Of a stretch of DNA of 46,866 nucleotides, positions 1 through 8,712 are shown piece by piece. Within the stretch, counting starts at the first letter, position 1. Each line of letters begins with the position of its first letter. Origin of the DNA: an uncultured Acetobacteraceae bacterium. Lineage in GTDB: Bacteria; Pseudomonadota; Alphaproteobacteria; Acetobacterales; Acetobacteraceae. The position numbers and the translations under genes were made by a program. The stretch spans positions 1 through 46,866 of the forward strand of contig CALFNB010000039.1 of the NCBI GenBank assembly GCA_937902425.1, in the 5' to 3' direction. Under the pieces are notes generated by a model. It ran no database searches. It was given only the letters and a program-made list of their open reading frames with translations, and was not told the origin of the DNA.

Positions 1-19
1 GGGATATCACATCGGGGTA

Positions 20-1642
<1,623 letters not shown>

Positions 1643-1645
1643 CGC

Positions 1646-1768
1646 TTACTCTCCTGTATTGAGGTCGAACGCTTTACCGGCGGGCACCCGGACGGCGGCG
1701 TGAGCCTTCGCCAGCGCGCGCGTCGCGGTAATCAGCAATGTGCCCGCCAACGCGATATTCGAGAACAT
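1646..1768 (-). CDS. Possible 40-residue hydrophobic small protein upstream of groEL
   Basis: ATG at 1768 opens a 40-codon frame ending in TAA three bases before the groEL GTG. A GGAAG sequence lies about 8 nt before the ATG. Residues 5-20 are hydrophobic (IALAGTLLITATRALA), like one short membrane helix or a weak signal, followed by a basic stretch. The ribosome site of groEL lies inside its last codons, so translation of the two would be coupled. I do not recognise a family. It could be a leader peptide, a small membrane protein or a chance frame. Confidence 0.35.
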   Translation of the reverse strand: MFSNIALAGTLLITATRALAKAHAAVRVPAGKAFDLNTGE

Positions 1769-1821
1769 GATCCACTTCCGTAACAAATCGTGTGCATGGC
1801 CCCCGGCACGGGGCGATTGGA

Positions 1822-2325
1822 TCAGGCCGCCGCCTTCACTTCGATGGTCTTGGACTTCGCGGCGCTCGCCGATTTCGGCAGTGTAACGGTCAACACGCCC
1901 TTGGCGAATTCAGCGCCGATCTTGTCGCGATCGACACCCTCGGGCAGATAGAATGTCCGCTGGAAGGAGCCATACGACCGCTCGGACAAGGAGTAGTTCT
2001 TTTCCTTGCGTTCGGTTTCCTGCTTCTTTTCGCCCTTCACGGTCAGCGTATCGCCGGACACCACGACCTGGATGTCCTTCTCGGCCATGCCGGGCAACTC
2101 GGCGGTCAGCTTGTAGTCCTTGTCTTCTTCGACGATATCCATCGCCGGAGATGGCATGGTGAAGCTGGTGCGTACTTGCAACGCCGGTTCGATATCGAAC
2201 CAATTGCGGAACGGCGTCATCCCGAAGCCGAACCGGTCGAACAGACGCTCCATTTCGGAGCGCAACTGCCGCCAACTATCGGCGGCTGGTTCGGAGCGCT
2301 TAACTTCAACTGGTGTATTGGCCAT
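1822..2325 (-). CDS. Small heat shock protein, Hsp20/alpha-crystallin family
   Basis: The 167-residue product is an ATP-independent holdase chaperone that binds unfolding proteins in the cytoplasm. An alpha-crystallin domain spans about residues 60-155, with the family signatures AELPGM and GVLTVTLPK, and an IEV triplet near the C-terminus matches the I-x-I/V oligomerisation motif. The N-terminal arm is rich in Arg, Phe and Met, as usual. The start at 2325 is chosen because AGGAG lies 8 nt upstream; the frame stays open further upstream, but that part would run through the promoter. A perfect FNR/FixK box is centred 65 nt before the ATG, so low-oxygen rather than heat control is likely. It is probably co-transcribed with groEL downstream. 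Confidence 0.95.
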   Translation of the reverse strand: MANTPVEVKRSEPAADSWRQLRSEMERLFDRFGFGMTPFRNWFDIEPALQVRTSFTMPSPAMDIVEEDKDYKLTAELPGMAEKDIQVVVSGDTLTVKGEKKQETERKEKNYSLSERSYGSFQRTFYLPEGVDRDKIGAEFAKGVLTVTLPKSASAAKSKTIEVKAAA

Positions 2326-2355
2326 GGCTTTTCTCCTGCTGAGTAAAGCTGGCGG

Positions 2356-2397
2356 GATATGCCGCCGCCCGCGCGAGAGCGCATTGATGCAAATCAA
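2356..2397 (-). promoter_or_regulatory. Class II FNR/FixK-type promoter of hsp20
   Basis: The 14-mer TTGATGCAAATCAA (2384-2397) is a perfect FNR consensus. A CATATC hexamer on the minus strand (2356-2361) is centred exactly 32 bp from the box centre, the distance expected when the activator sits at -41.5. The predicted start near 2349 gives a leader of about 24 nt. Box and spacing are seen; regulator identity is inferred from the fixK gene at 7244. Confidence 0.75.
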
Positions 2398-2427
2398 TCA
2401 GGTGCGGTTGAGCCCAGTTTACGACAC

Positions 2428-2643
2428 TCAATCATCCGGACCGGCATCGCGCGGGACCCAGATATCTCCTGCTTTGCGGTAGCCGCGCTTGACCGCGGCC
2501 CAGGCGATGCGATGCGGCGTTGCTTCGTCGCCGCCGTAGCGCGCCCAGGCGTGATTGAACGCCTCCCGGTAGATATCCTGGGCGTGGGGCGGCAGGTGGT
2601 TCCTGACCGAAGGCGGCAGGTCATCGTTGCTTGGATAGGGCAT
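2428..2643 (-). CDS. chaB: ChaB family protein
   Basis: The 71-residue product carries the ChaB signature: SVRNHLPPHAQDIYREAFN followed by AWARYG. The family was named as a regulator of the ChaA cation antiporter in Escherichia coli, but its molecular role is not settled and no chaA is in this window. The ATG at 2643 is preceded by an AGGGA ribosome site. The gene overlaps the end of the carbamate kinase gene by 23 nt, so it is the last member of the operon that starts at 6480. The tail after the ChaB core (RKAGDIWVPRDAGPDD) is short and acidic. Confidence 0.9.
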   Translation of the reverse strand: MPYPSNDDLPPSVRNHLPPHAQDIYREAFNHAWARYGGDEATPHRIAWAAVKRGYRKAGDIWVPRDAGPDD

Positions 2644-3541
2644 CGCTGTTCCCTTTCGCGAAGCCGGCCCGCCGGATCAGCGTTCCGGCGGTTCCCGCCA
2701 GCACGGCTTCGGCCTGCTCGATCGCGCCGATGCGCGCGTCGCGGCCGGTCCGTTCCACGAACCGGCAGGCCGCGTCGACCTTGGGGCCCATCGAGCCGCC
2801 GGCGAACGTGTAAGCACGTAGAGCCTCAGGTGTGGTCTGGTGAATCGGTGTTCCCTCCGCCATCGGCCAGCGTGTCCAGACGGCCGGAACATCAGTCAGG
2901 ATCAGCAGAACGTCGGCGTCGACCGCTTCGGCCAGCAGCGCGGCGGTCAGATCCTTGTCGATGACCGCCTCGACACCGGCGAGCCCACCCGATGGCGTGA
3001 CGATGACCGGAATGCCGCCGCCGCCCGCACACACCACGAGAACACCGGCGCGAAGCAGATGTCGGATCGACGCGATCTCCCGGATCCGCCGCGGTTTCGG
3101 CGAAGCCACGCCTCGGCGCCAGAATGCGCCGTCACGGATCATCGTCCATGGGGTAAGGCGTGCTGCCTCCTCGGTATAAACCGGACCGATCGGCTTGCGC
3201 GGCGCGGCGAAAGCCGGATCGTTCGGATCGACCTCGACCTGAGTCAGCAGCGTAACGATCTCGTGACCTGGCAGCGCGTTCGCCAGCGCGATACCGACCA
3301 GATAACCGATCATCCCTTCACTCTCGGCGCCCAGCAGATCGAGCGGATCCGCCCCCGCCCGCAATGCGAGCAGCCCGATCTGTGGCCCGTTGCCATGGGT
3401 AATGATCACGTCATGACGGCGGGCGATCGGTGCGACGCCGATGCTGACCGCGCGGTCAATGTTCCGGCGCTGGGTTGCCACGTCCGGCGCTTCGTTACGG
3501 CGGAGCAGGGCATTGCCGCCAAGCGCCACCACGATCCGCAT
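2621..3541 (-). CDS. arcC: Carbamate kinase
   Basis: This 306-residue amino-acid-kinase fold enzyme reversibly makes ATP and carbamate from carbamoyl phosphate and ADP. Family motifs are present in order: ALGGNAL at the N-terminus, THGNGPQIG, GAESEGMIGYLVG, CAGGGGIPVI, VIDKDLTAALLAE and GSMGPKVDAA. Length matches the family (about 310). The ATG at 3541 overlaps the stop of the preceding gene (TGATG); a GTG one codon earlier is an alternative. Neither arginine deiminase nor ornithine carbamoyltransferase lies nearby, so the carbamoyl phosphate source is not evident. Its place in a putative low-oxygen operon fits a role in fermentative ATP supply, which is inference. Confidence 0.95.
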   Translation of the reverse strand: MRIVVALGGNALLRRNEAPDVATQRRNIDRAVSIGVAPIARRHDVIITHGNGPQIGLLALRAGADPLDLLGAESEGMIGYLVGIALANALPGHEIVTLLTQVEVDPNDPAFAAPRKPIGPVYTEEAARLTPWTMIRDGAFWRRGVASPKPRRIREIASIRHLLRAGVLVVCAGGGGIPVIVTPSGGLAGVEAVIDKDLTAALLAEAVDADVLLILTDVPAVWTRWPMAEGTPIHQTTPEALRAYTFAGGSMGPKVDAACRFVERTGRDARIGAIEQAEAVLAGTAGTLIRRAGFAKGNSDALSKQR

Positions 3542-4884
3542 CACACCAGTGTCCGCATGAACCGGTCGACGTAAGCCGCGAGTCCGGGCGTGCCGCCCTC
3601 GGCGTATTCGTAACGGGCGCGGACGATGCGCTTGCCGGTGCGAATGAGCCGCCCGAGATCGATCGGGGTCGCCGACACGACGATCTCCGCTGTACTGGCC
3701 TCGATCGTTTTCGCCAGCGCCTGAAGCTGCGCCGCGCCATATCCCGCGGCGGGCAGCACCATGCCGATATGCGGGTAAGCGCGAAACACCGCCTGAATTT
3801 CGGGGGTGGCCGACAGTCTGGGATCAATCATTTCCGCCGCGCCGGCGGCGATCGCCGCGACGTGTCCGGCGCCGAACGCCATGCCGCCGTGGGTAATCGT
3901 CGGCCCATCCTCGATCACCAGCACGCGCCGGCCGCGAACGGCATCGGGGTCGTCCAGCAGGACCGGCGACGCGGCGCGCACGATCGGCGCGGTTGGGTTG
4001 ACCGCCCGCAAGCCTTCGATCGCGGTCTCGATATCGTGTGACGATGCGGCATCGACCTTGTTGACCACCAGCACATCGGCCATGCGCGCCACCGCCTCCC
4101 CCGGGTGGTGGGTGGCGATGTGCCGCGGGCGCAACGCGTCGGCGACGACGATGTGCAAATCGGGAGACAAAAAGGGAAAATCGTTGTTGCCGCCGTCCCA
4201 CACGATGATGTCGGCTTCGGTTTCGGCGGCGGCCAGGATCGCGGCGTAGTCGACGCCGGCGAACACGACGTTGCCCAGAGCGATGTGCGGTTCGTACTCC
4301 TCGCGCTCTTCGACGGTGCAATCGGCGGCGTCGAGGTCGCGCAAAGATGCGAATATTTGCACGCGCTGCCGCGCCAGGTCGCCGTACGGCATGGGATGCC
4401 GCAGCACGGCGACTTGCCTGCCGCCATCGCGCAACCGGCGTGACAACCAACGCGCGATCGCCGACTTGCCGCATCCGGTGCGCACCGCGCTGACGGCGAT
4501 GACCGGGCGCGACGATTTCAGCATCGTGCGGCGCGGTCCCAGCAGCAGGAAATCCGCGCCGGCGGCGAGCGCGCGGGAGCCGAGATGCATCACGTGCTCA
4601 TGTGGCACGTCGCTGTAGGCGAACACGACGTCGTCCACACGCTGTTCGCGGCATATGGTTTCGAGGGCGGCTTCCGCCAGGATCGGAATGCCGTCCGGAT
4701 AGAGCGCGCCCGCGAGTTCCGGTGGATACCGGCGTCCCGCGATGCCTGGGATCTGCGTGGCGGTGAACGCGACAACATCATGAGCCGGATCGTTCCGGTA
4801 AACGACATTGAAGTCATGAAAGTCGCGGCCGGCCGCGCCGAGGATCACCACACGCCGCCGATCTCCGGTTGTTTTGTCTGGCAC
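3541..4884 (-). CDS. GTPase of the cyclic 2,3-diphosphoglycerate synthase family
   Basis: The 447-residue protein resembles the archaeal cyclic 2,3-diphosphoglycerate synthase family from end to end: an N-terminal Rossmann-like part (VVILGAAGRDFHDFN, YPPELAGALYPDGIPI), a P-loop-like AVRTGCGKS near residue 148, WDGGNNDFPF, VVNKVD as a GTPase-like base motif and EDGPTITHGGM. The start is the GTG at 4884, which has AAAGGA 8 nt upstream and lies 11 nt after the preceding stop; a longer frame to 4974 would overlap that gene. In methanogens the named enzyme cyclises 2,3-diphosphoglycerate; in bacteria the substrate is unproven, so the name is by homology only. Direct overlap with arcC suggests a shared job in phosphate-bond metabolism. 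Confidence 0.85.
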   Translation of the reverse strand: MPDKTTGDRRRVVILGAAGRDFHDFNVVYRNDPAHDVVAFTATQIPGIAGRRYPPELAGALYPDGIPILAEAALETICREQRVDDVVFAYSDVPHEHVMHLGSRALAAGADFLLLGPRRTMLKSSRPVIAVSAVRTGCGKSAIARWLSRRLRDGGRQVAVLRHPMPYGDLARQRVQIFASLRDLDAADCTVEEREEYEPHIALGNVVFAGVDYAAILAAAETEADIIVWDGGNNDFPFLSPDLHIVVADALRPRHIATHHPGEAVARMADVLVVNKVDAASSHDIETAIEGLRAVNPTAPIVRAASPVLLDDPDAVRGRRVLVIEDGPTITHGGMAFGAGHVAAIAAGAAEMIDPRLSATPEIQAVFRAYPHIGMVLPAAGYGAAQLQALAKTIEASTAEIVVSATPIDLGRLIRTGKRIVRARYEYAEGGTPGLAAYVDRFMRTLV

Positions 4885-4895
4885 GGCGATATCCT

Positions 4896-5369
4896 TTATC
4901 GCATCGGCGGTGGCGGCGGTGCCGGGTAGCTCGGCTCGAAACCGGGAACCTGATTGCCGCGCGAGTACATGCATTGCGCATAGGCCAGATCATAGCGCTG
5001 TTGCAGGCTCATTTGCGCCTGCTGCGCGCCGCCGGCACCCACCATGGTGCCGCCCACGGCACCGTAGGCCGCGCCGATCGCCGCGCCTCGCCCGCCGCCG
5101 ATCGCGGCGCCCAGTCCGGCCCCGAGGACGGTGCCCGCGACGCCGGTCAGGACCTGCTGGTTGTTCGCCTGCTGGGCTCCGCCGGCGACCTGCTGGTTGG
5201 CATAGTCCATGCAGATCGCCTGATCGTCTCGGAACACCTCGAACGGTTTGTTCGGGGCGGGCATGACCGGGATCGTGGGGCCCATCGGCGGCGCGACGCA
5301 GCCGCCGAACAGCAGGACAGCGGTCAGCGCGGCGCCATTGATCTTAAAGGACGACATGACGGTACTCAT
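4896..5369 (-). CDS. Glycine-zipper lipoprotein
   Basis: The 157-residue product starts with a short basic segment, a hydrophobic stretch and a lipobox-like LLFGGC with the cysteine at residue 24, so it is probably lipidated and held in the envelope. Phe at the -3 position is less usual. Residues about 80-115 are a glycine zipper (GAGLGAAIGGGRGAAIGAAY), a motif that inserts into or packs along membranes, and the C-terminus is Pro-rich. The ATG at 5369 overlaps the preceding stop (ATGA), showing tight coupling with the exported protein gene before it. Specific function unknown. Confidence 0.75.
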   Translation of the reverse strand: MSTVMSSFKINGAALTAVLLFGGCVAPPMGPTIPVMPAPNKPFEVFRDDQAICMDYANQQVAGGAQQANNQQVLTGVAGTVLGAGLGAAIGGGRGAAIGAAYGAVGGTMVGAGGAQQAQMSLQQRYDLAYAQCMYSRGNQVPGFEPSYPAPPPPPMR

Positions 5370-5824
5370 TTCGGGGGTGTCGTCGGCACTTCGCGCCAGG
5401 GACCGTTGCAGGACGCGACATACGGGTAATAGCCCTGTGGATTGTCGCAGAAGTACCAGAACTGCGCCGGCGGCAACCCGGCCGGTACCGGGGGTGGCTG
5501 CTGTACGACGATCGCCGGCGGGACATAGGTTGGATAAGGATAGATCGGCACTGGGTAAAAGTACCAAAGGCCGCCCGCCACCCACCACCAGGCGAAACGG
5601 CCGTCGTGCCACTCATGCCGCCAGCCGCCGCCGCGCCAGGCGTGCAGTTCCCCCGGAGCGAAGTGCCCGAAGTCACGCCCGTGGAAGTCGCCGCCTCGGA
5701 AACCGCCGCCTCCCGGACCATGTTGCGCCTGGGCGGGCGCGACGAACAGCGCGCACGCCAGCACGATCGCACTCCCGGCCAACCGGCCGCGAGCAGCGAG
5801 TTTCCGCGTGATGACATGCTTCAT
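5366..5824 (-). CDS. Exported Trp/Tyr/Pro-rich protein of unknown function
   Basis: The 152-residue product has a clear Sec signal peptide (basic start, hydrophobic core, cleavage expected after APAQA near residue 33). The mature part begins with a Gly/His/Phe-rich segment, passes through an aromatic stretch with many Trp and Tyr and Pro-rich YPYPTYVPPA, and ends with a compact motif with two cysteines, WYFCDNPQGYYPYVASC. I have seen that C-terminal pattern in proteobacterial exported proteins without a known function. The ATG at 5824 has AGAGGAA upstream. It lies 38 nt after the nitroreductase gene and is coupled to the lipoprotein gene that follows. Confidence 0.75.
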   Translation of the reverse strand: MKHVITRKLAARGRLAGSAIVLACALFVAPAQAQHGPGGGGFRGGDFHGRDFGHFAPGELHAWRGGGWRHEWHDGRFAWWWVAGGLWYFYPVPIYPYPTYVPPAIVVQQPPPVPAGLPPAQFWYFCDNPQGYYPYVASCNGPWREVPTTPPK

Positions 5825-5862
5825 TGTATTCCTCTGGGCTTGCAGTTGCCGGCGGACGCTGT

Positions 5863-6480
5863 TTACAACCGCGGGTAGCCCACCGTTTGTGCGAAAGTCA
5901 CGAACTGATCCGGCGGGAGGCCCAGGGTCTTTTCGAGGCGCGGATAATCCACCGCCCCACGAAACACCGTGGCGAGACCTTCGGACGCGCAAAACAGATA
6001 GACATTCTGCCCGATGAACGCGCTGTCGACCGATGCATACAGCCGCCGCTGTTCCCGCGGCAGTTCCGCCATACGCTCCCCGTGCGCGACATAGATCAGA
6101 TTGAGCGGCGCCGCGGCGACGAAGTCCTGCGAGCCTGTTTGCGCGCGAATATCCTCCCGCGAGAGCCGCGTCAGAGAATGGGGCTTCGGCTCATAGCGCC
6201 ACACGCCGTCCGCCATCGCGATGCAGACGTCGATCACCATGACATGGCGCCAATACGGGGCCGTTTGTTCGCCGCTCTCACGATTGACGCCGAACGCCGC
6301 CCACAGCAGATCGGACAGCACCTGAGGCGCCAGCGGGCGGTTCGCGTATTCGCGTGTGGAACGCCGCAACCTGAGTGCGCTCAGCAGCGGCCATCCACCC
6401 TCTTTTCGCGGCCTCGGCAACGCGAGTTCGGCGGCCGGCGCTCGGGGAAAAGCGTGCACATTAGATTGTTGTAATGACAT
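5863..6480 (-). CDS. Nitroreductase family protein (FMN flavoprotein), copy A
   Basis: The 205-residue product has the nitroreductase fold signatures: RRSTREYANRPL for phosphate binding of FMN, LLWAAFGVNR, WRHV, and the C-terminal GQNVYLFCASEGLA. Such enzymes pass electrons from NAD(P)H through FMN to diverse acceptors, but this sub-branch has no assigned substrate that I recognise. It shares roughly half its residues by eye with the gene at 20505. The ATG at 6480 has CGGGAG about 9 nt upstream. It is the first gene of a same-strand series reaching chaB and is preceded by an FNR/FixK box with a well-spaced -10 hexamer. Confidence 0.88.
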   Translation of the reverse strand: MSLQQSNVHAFPRAPAAELALPRPRKEGGWPLLSALRLRRSTREYANRPLAPQVLSDLLWAAFGVNRESGEQTAPYWRHVMVIDVCIAMADGVWRYEPKPHSLTRLSREDIRAQTGSQDFVAAAPLNLIYVAHGERMAELPREQRRLYASVDSAFIGQNVYLFCASEGLATVFRGAVDYPRLEKTLGLPPDQFVTFAQTVGYPRL

Positions 6481-6544
6481 TTCGATAACTCCCGCGTAAG
6501 ATCGCCGTGACTTTCCCAAGGCGAAAACCATCGCGATTTGTTAA

Positions 6545-6586
6545 ATTTAAGTTTCAGGATGAGCGTCCCGCATTGACACAGATCAA
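6545..6586 (-). promoter_or_regulatory. Class II FNR/FixK-type promoter of the nitroreductase-arcC-chaB operon
   Basis: TTGACACAGATCAA occupies 6573-6586. On the minus strand a TTAAAT hexamer (6545-6550) is centred exactly 32 bp away, as at the hsp20 promoter. The predicted start near 6538 gives a leader of about 58 nt before the ATG at 6480. Confidence 0.7.
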
Positions 6587-6670
6587 GCATGAGCCCGCAA
6601 TGCGAAGCACGGGATACAAAACTCCTCCGCTCCGTCATTGCCGAACTTCGATTTCGTGGTGGCGGGTCGC

Positions 6671-7024
6671 TTACTCCAGGGTTTTCCGCGGTGTCCTTTC
6701 GCCGCCGGTCCCCGGCCTGGCAGCGTGGTCGTGCATATGGTCGACCATATGTTCGACCTCGGCGGCGACCATGCCAAAGGCGCACAGCGTGGCCGCCAGT
6801 TCACCGGCGAGGCCGGATGACAGCATGCGGCCGGTAGCGTCGGGCAGGACCCACGATTCCTCCAGCCGCGCCGCGGCGGCGTGCACCGCGTTGTCCCAGT
6901 CGAGCGGCCGCGCATCGTGCGGCCGCATGGCGGGACCGCCAACGGTGTCCCGAGCCGGCGGCGGCGGCGCGTCAGGCTGTTCCGGGACCGTTTCGACCAA
7001 GGCTTTCGACAGATCCATCGACAT
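6671..7024 (-). CDS. Small protein with His/Met-rich C-terminal segment
   Basis: The 117-residue product has no signal peptide or family I recognise. The N-terminal third is Pro-rich and likely disordered. The middle (ARPLDWDNAVHAAAARLEES) looks helical. The last third has EHMVDHMHDH, a cluster of His, Met and Asp that could bind a metal such as copper or nickel (inference). The ATG at 7024 has AGGAAGG about 8 nt upstream. It is transcribed towards the nitroreductase operon and is preceded, at a distance, by an FNR/FixK box at 7202. Coding status rests on the ribosome site and frame. Confidence 0.65.
   Translation of the reverse strand: MSMDLSKALVETVPEQPDAPPPPARDTVGGPAMRPHDARPLDWDNAVHAAAARLEESWVLPDATGRMLSSGLAGELAATLCAFGMVAAEVEHMVDHMHDHAARPGTGGERTPRKTLE
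6734..6751. repeat. Perfect 18-bp palindrome inside a coding region
   Basis: CATATGGTCGACCATATG is identical to its reverse complement over 18 bp. It lies within the His/Met-rich gene, where it encodes the HMVDHM part, so amino-acid repetition could explain it in part. It may also be an operator-like site. Confidence 0.6.
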
Positions 7025-7201
7025 CGACGCATCCTTCCTCGCCTGAGTTTTTATCCGGTATCCCCGGATGGGTCGCGAGCGCGGTGCAGGTCGTAAATCC
7101 TTCGTAATGAAGTCCGGTTATCGGAAAGCGCACCTCCGTCCGAGGCTGGACCAAGAAGGTCAGGCCCACTCCCTGGGTGCGCGCGAAAGCCAAACCGCGC
7201 A

Positions 7202-7215
7202 TTGACCCAGATCAA
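7202..7215 (-). promoter_or_regulatory. FNR/FixK-type box upstream of the His/Met-rich protein gene
   Basis: TTGACCCAGATCAA matches TTGA-N6-TCAA perfectly. It lies 28 nt after the fixK stop and about 180 nt before the ATG at 7024. No good -10 hexamer sits at the class II distance, so the leader is long or the promoter type differs. Confidence 0.6.
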
Positions 7216-7243
7216 GCCCCCGGCTCATTTGGACGGCGGGCGA

Positions 7244-7981
7244 TCAGTGCATCACGCGTTCGCACCCCGCCTCGCCAAGTGCCCGACGATCGCGGATGGC
7301 GATTTTCGTGCCGTCGATGGCGATCGTCCCATCCACGCGCAGTCGCGTCAACCGGCGGCAAACCGTCTCGATGGTCAGGCCGAGGTAATCGCCCATGTCG
7401 GAGCGGCTCATCGGCAGTTCGATCGAGGCGCGTGCGTCCGGGTTGATCCGCGCCGCCATCTCCAACAGGAAGCTGGCGATCCGCTCGGACGCGGTCTTGC
7501 GGCCCAGAAGCACCATGTGTTCCCGGCCGGACCGCAGCCGGCACGACGAAAGCTCCCGCAGCCGGCGGGCAACGCCGCGGTCCTGATCGGCGAGTTGCTC
7601 CAGGTCGCGGCGCGCGTAGCGGCGCAGCGTCACCGGCGTGACCGCCTCGGCACCGAAATCGTGCCGGTCGAGGGCTTCCCAACCGAACATGTCGCCGGCG
7701 AACAGGAACTCCCCGATGTGACGGCGGCCATCCTCCAGCAACCGGACGGTTCGCACGCAGCCGCTGACGACCTGATAGCAATTGATGGCCAGGTCTTCCT
7801 GCGCGACGATCTCCTCATCCCGCTCGACACGGATGGTGGTCGACCGCGCCTCCAATGCCGTCAGGACCGGCGCACTTATGACCCCATTTGGCGCCCCCGC
7901 GCCGCTGGCCATGTGGGCGGCAATCGGATAACTCATGGTGATGCCTGACCGCGGATCAGTGGCCTGTGAAATCGCGAGCAT
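7244..7981 (-). CDS. fixK: Crp/Fnr-family regulator, FixK type
   Basis: The 245-residue protein has a cyclic-nucleotide-binding-like beta barrel (about residues 40-125), a dimer helix and a winged helix-turn-helix (about 185-230). The recognition helix reads ETVCRR: E205 and R209 match residues that read the TTGA half-site in FNR, with Cys in place of the usual Ser. The N-terminus lacks the cysteine cluster that binds the oxygen-sensing iron-sulfur centre in FNR, so it is FixK-like and would depend on an upstream sensor. ATG 7981 is chosen because GGAGGG lies 5 nt upstream; an in-frame TTG at 8020 has no such site. It is divergent from fixJ and the probable reader of the boxes in this window. 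Confidence 0.88.
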   Translation of the reverse strand: MLAISQATDPRSGITMSYPIAAHMASGAGAPNGVISAPVLTALEARSTTIRVERDEEIVAQEDLAINCYQVVSGCVRTVRLLEDGRRHIGEFLFAGDMFGWEALDRHDFGAEAVTPVTLRRYARRDLEQLADQDRGVARRLRELSSCRLRSGREHMVLLGRKTASERIASFLLEMAARINPDARASIELPMSRSDMGDYLGLTIETVCRRLTRLRVDGTIAIDGTKIAIRDRRALGEAGCERVMH

Positions 7982-8071
7982 TCTACCCTCCGTCGCTGAT
8001 TCGTGTTTCAGTGCGGTCAAGAATACCGAGGCGTGGATCAGTGCGAAATTCGGTATGACGCGTACGGGATT

Positions 8072-8079
8072 CTACGTAG
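8072..8079 (-). promoter_or_regulatory. Candidate FixJ site in the fixK-fixJ intergenic region
   Basis: CTACGTAG is an 8-bp palindrome differing at one base from the GTAMGTAG pattern known for phosphorylated FixJ in Sinorhizobium. It is about 95 nt before the fixK ATG, in the 108-nt interval shared with fixJ. An 8-mer is weak evidence on its own. Confidence 0.35.
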
Positions 8080-8089
8080 TGATGGCAGG

Positions 8090-8704
8090 ATGAGCGCGAC
8101 AAGGACCGTCCATGTCGTGGATGACGACCCGGCGATGCGTGATTCGCTGCGGCTGCTCCTGGAAGCCTCCGGCTTCGTCGTCCGCACGTTCGACAGCGCC
8201 GGCGCGCTGCTCGCCGCGAGCCCCACGGGCCCTGGCTGCGTGCTCACCGATGTGCGCATGCCGGACATCGATGGGTTGGCGTTGCTGCGCCGGCTGCGGG
8301 AGGAGGGGAACAGCTTGCCCGTCATCGTCATGACGGGACAGGGCGACATCGCGATCGCCGTCCAGGCCATGAAAGCCGGCGCGGTCGATTTCCTGGAGAA
8401 ACCGTTCGAGGACACGTTGCTGTTCGAGGCCATTGGCCGAGCCCTTGAACAAAGCGAACGGCTGCGGGAAATCGCCGCGACGTCCGAAGACGCGGCGTCA
8501 CGCCTTGCCGCGCTGACGCCGCGAGAGCGCGAGGTGTTCGACCTCCTGGTCTCCGGCCTCCCCAACAAAGCCATCGCCAATACACTGGGCGGCAGCCCGC
8601 GCACGATCGAGGTGCATCGCGCCCGGGTCTTCGAGAAACTCCGGGCCAACAGCCTGCCGGATCTGGTTCGTCTGCTGCTGGCGGCGGAGCCCGGGAGCGG
8701 TTGA
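8090..8704 (+). CDS. fixJ: Two-component response regulator, FixJ type
   Basis: The 204-residue protein has an N-terminal receiver domain with the acidic cluster DDD (11-13), phospho-acceptor D54 in LTDVRMPDIDG, a Thr in VMTGQGD and the conserved Lys in LEKPFED. A LuxR-type helix-turn-helix follows at about residues 138-200 (LTPREREVFDLLVSG, KAIANTLGGSPRTIEVHRARV). Length and layout equal FixJ, the DNA-binding partner of the oxygen-sensing kinase FixL that activates fixK. It is divergent from fixK and converges on the single-domain receiver gene with 8 nt between stops. The ribosome site is weak (GGCAGG close to the ATG). Confidence 0.92.
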   Translation: MSATRTVHVVDDDPAMRDSLRLLLEASGFVVRTFDSAGALLAASPTGPGCVLTDVRMPDIDGLALLRRLREEGNSLPVIVMTGQGDIAIAVQAMKAGAVDFLEKPFEDTLLFEAIGRALEQSERLREIAATSEDAASRLAALTPREREVFDLLVSGLPNKAIANTLGGSPRTIEVHRARVFEKLRANSLPDLVRLLLAAEPGSG

Positions 8705-8712
8705 CCGCCGCT

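Noticed and set aside
1643..1821. CIRCE or ROSE-type heat-shock control before groEL or hsp20
   Set aside because: I looked for the CIRCE inverted repeat (TTAGCACTC-N9-GAGTGCTAA) and for a long structured leader and saw neither; the predicted hsp20 leader is only about 24 nt.
6972..7202. A 76-codon minus-strand frame before the His/Met-rich gene
   Set aside because: It overlaps that gene's start in another frame and would begin inside the 7202 box, and no ribosome site precedes it.
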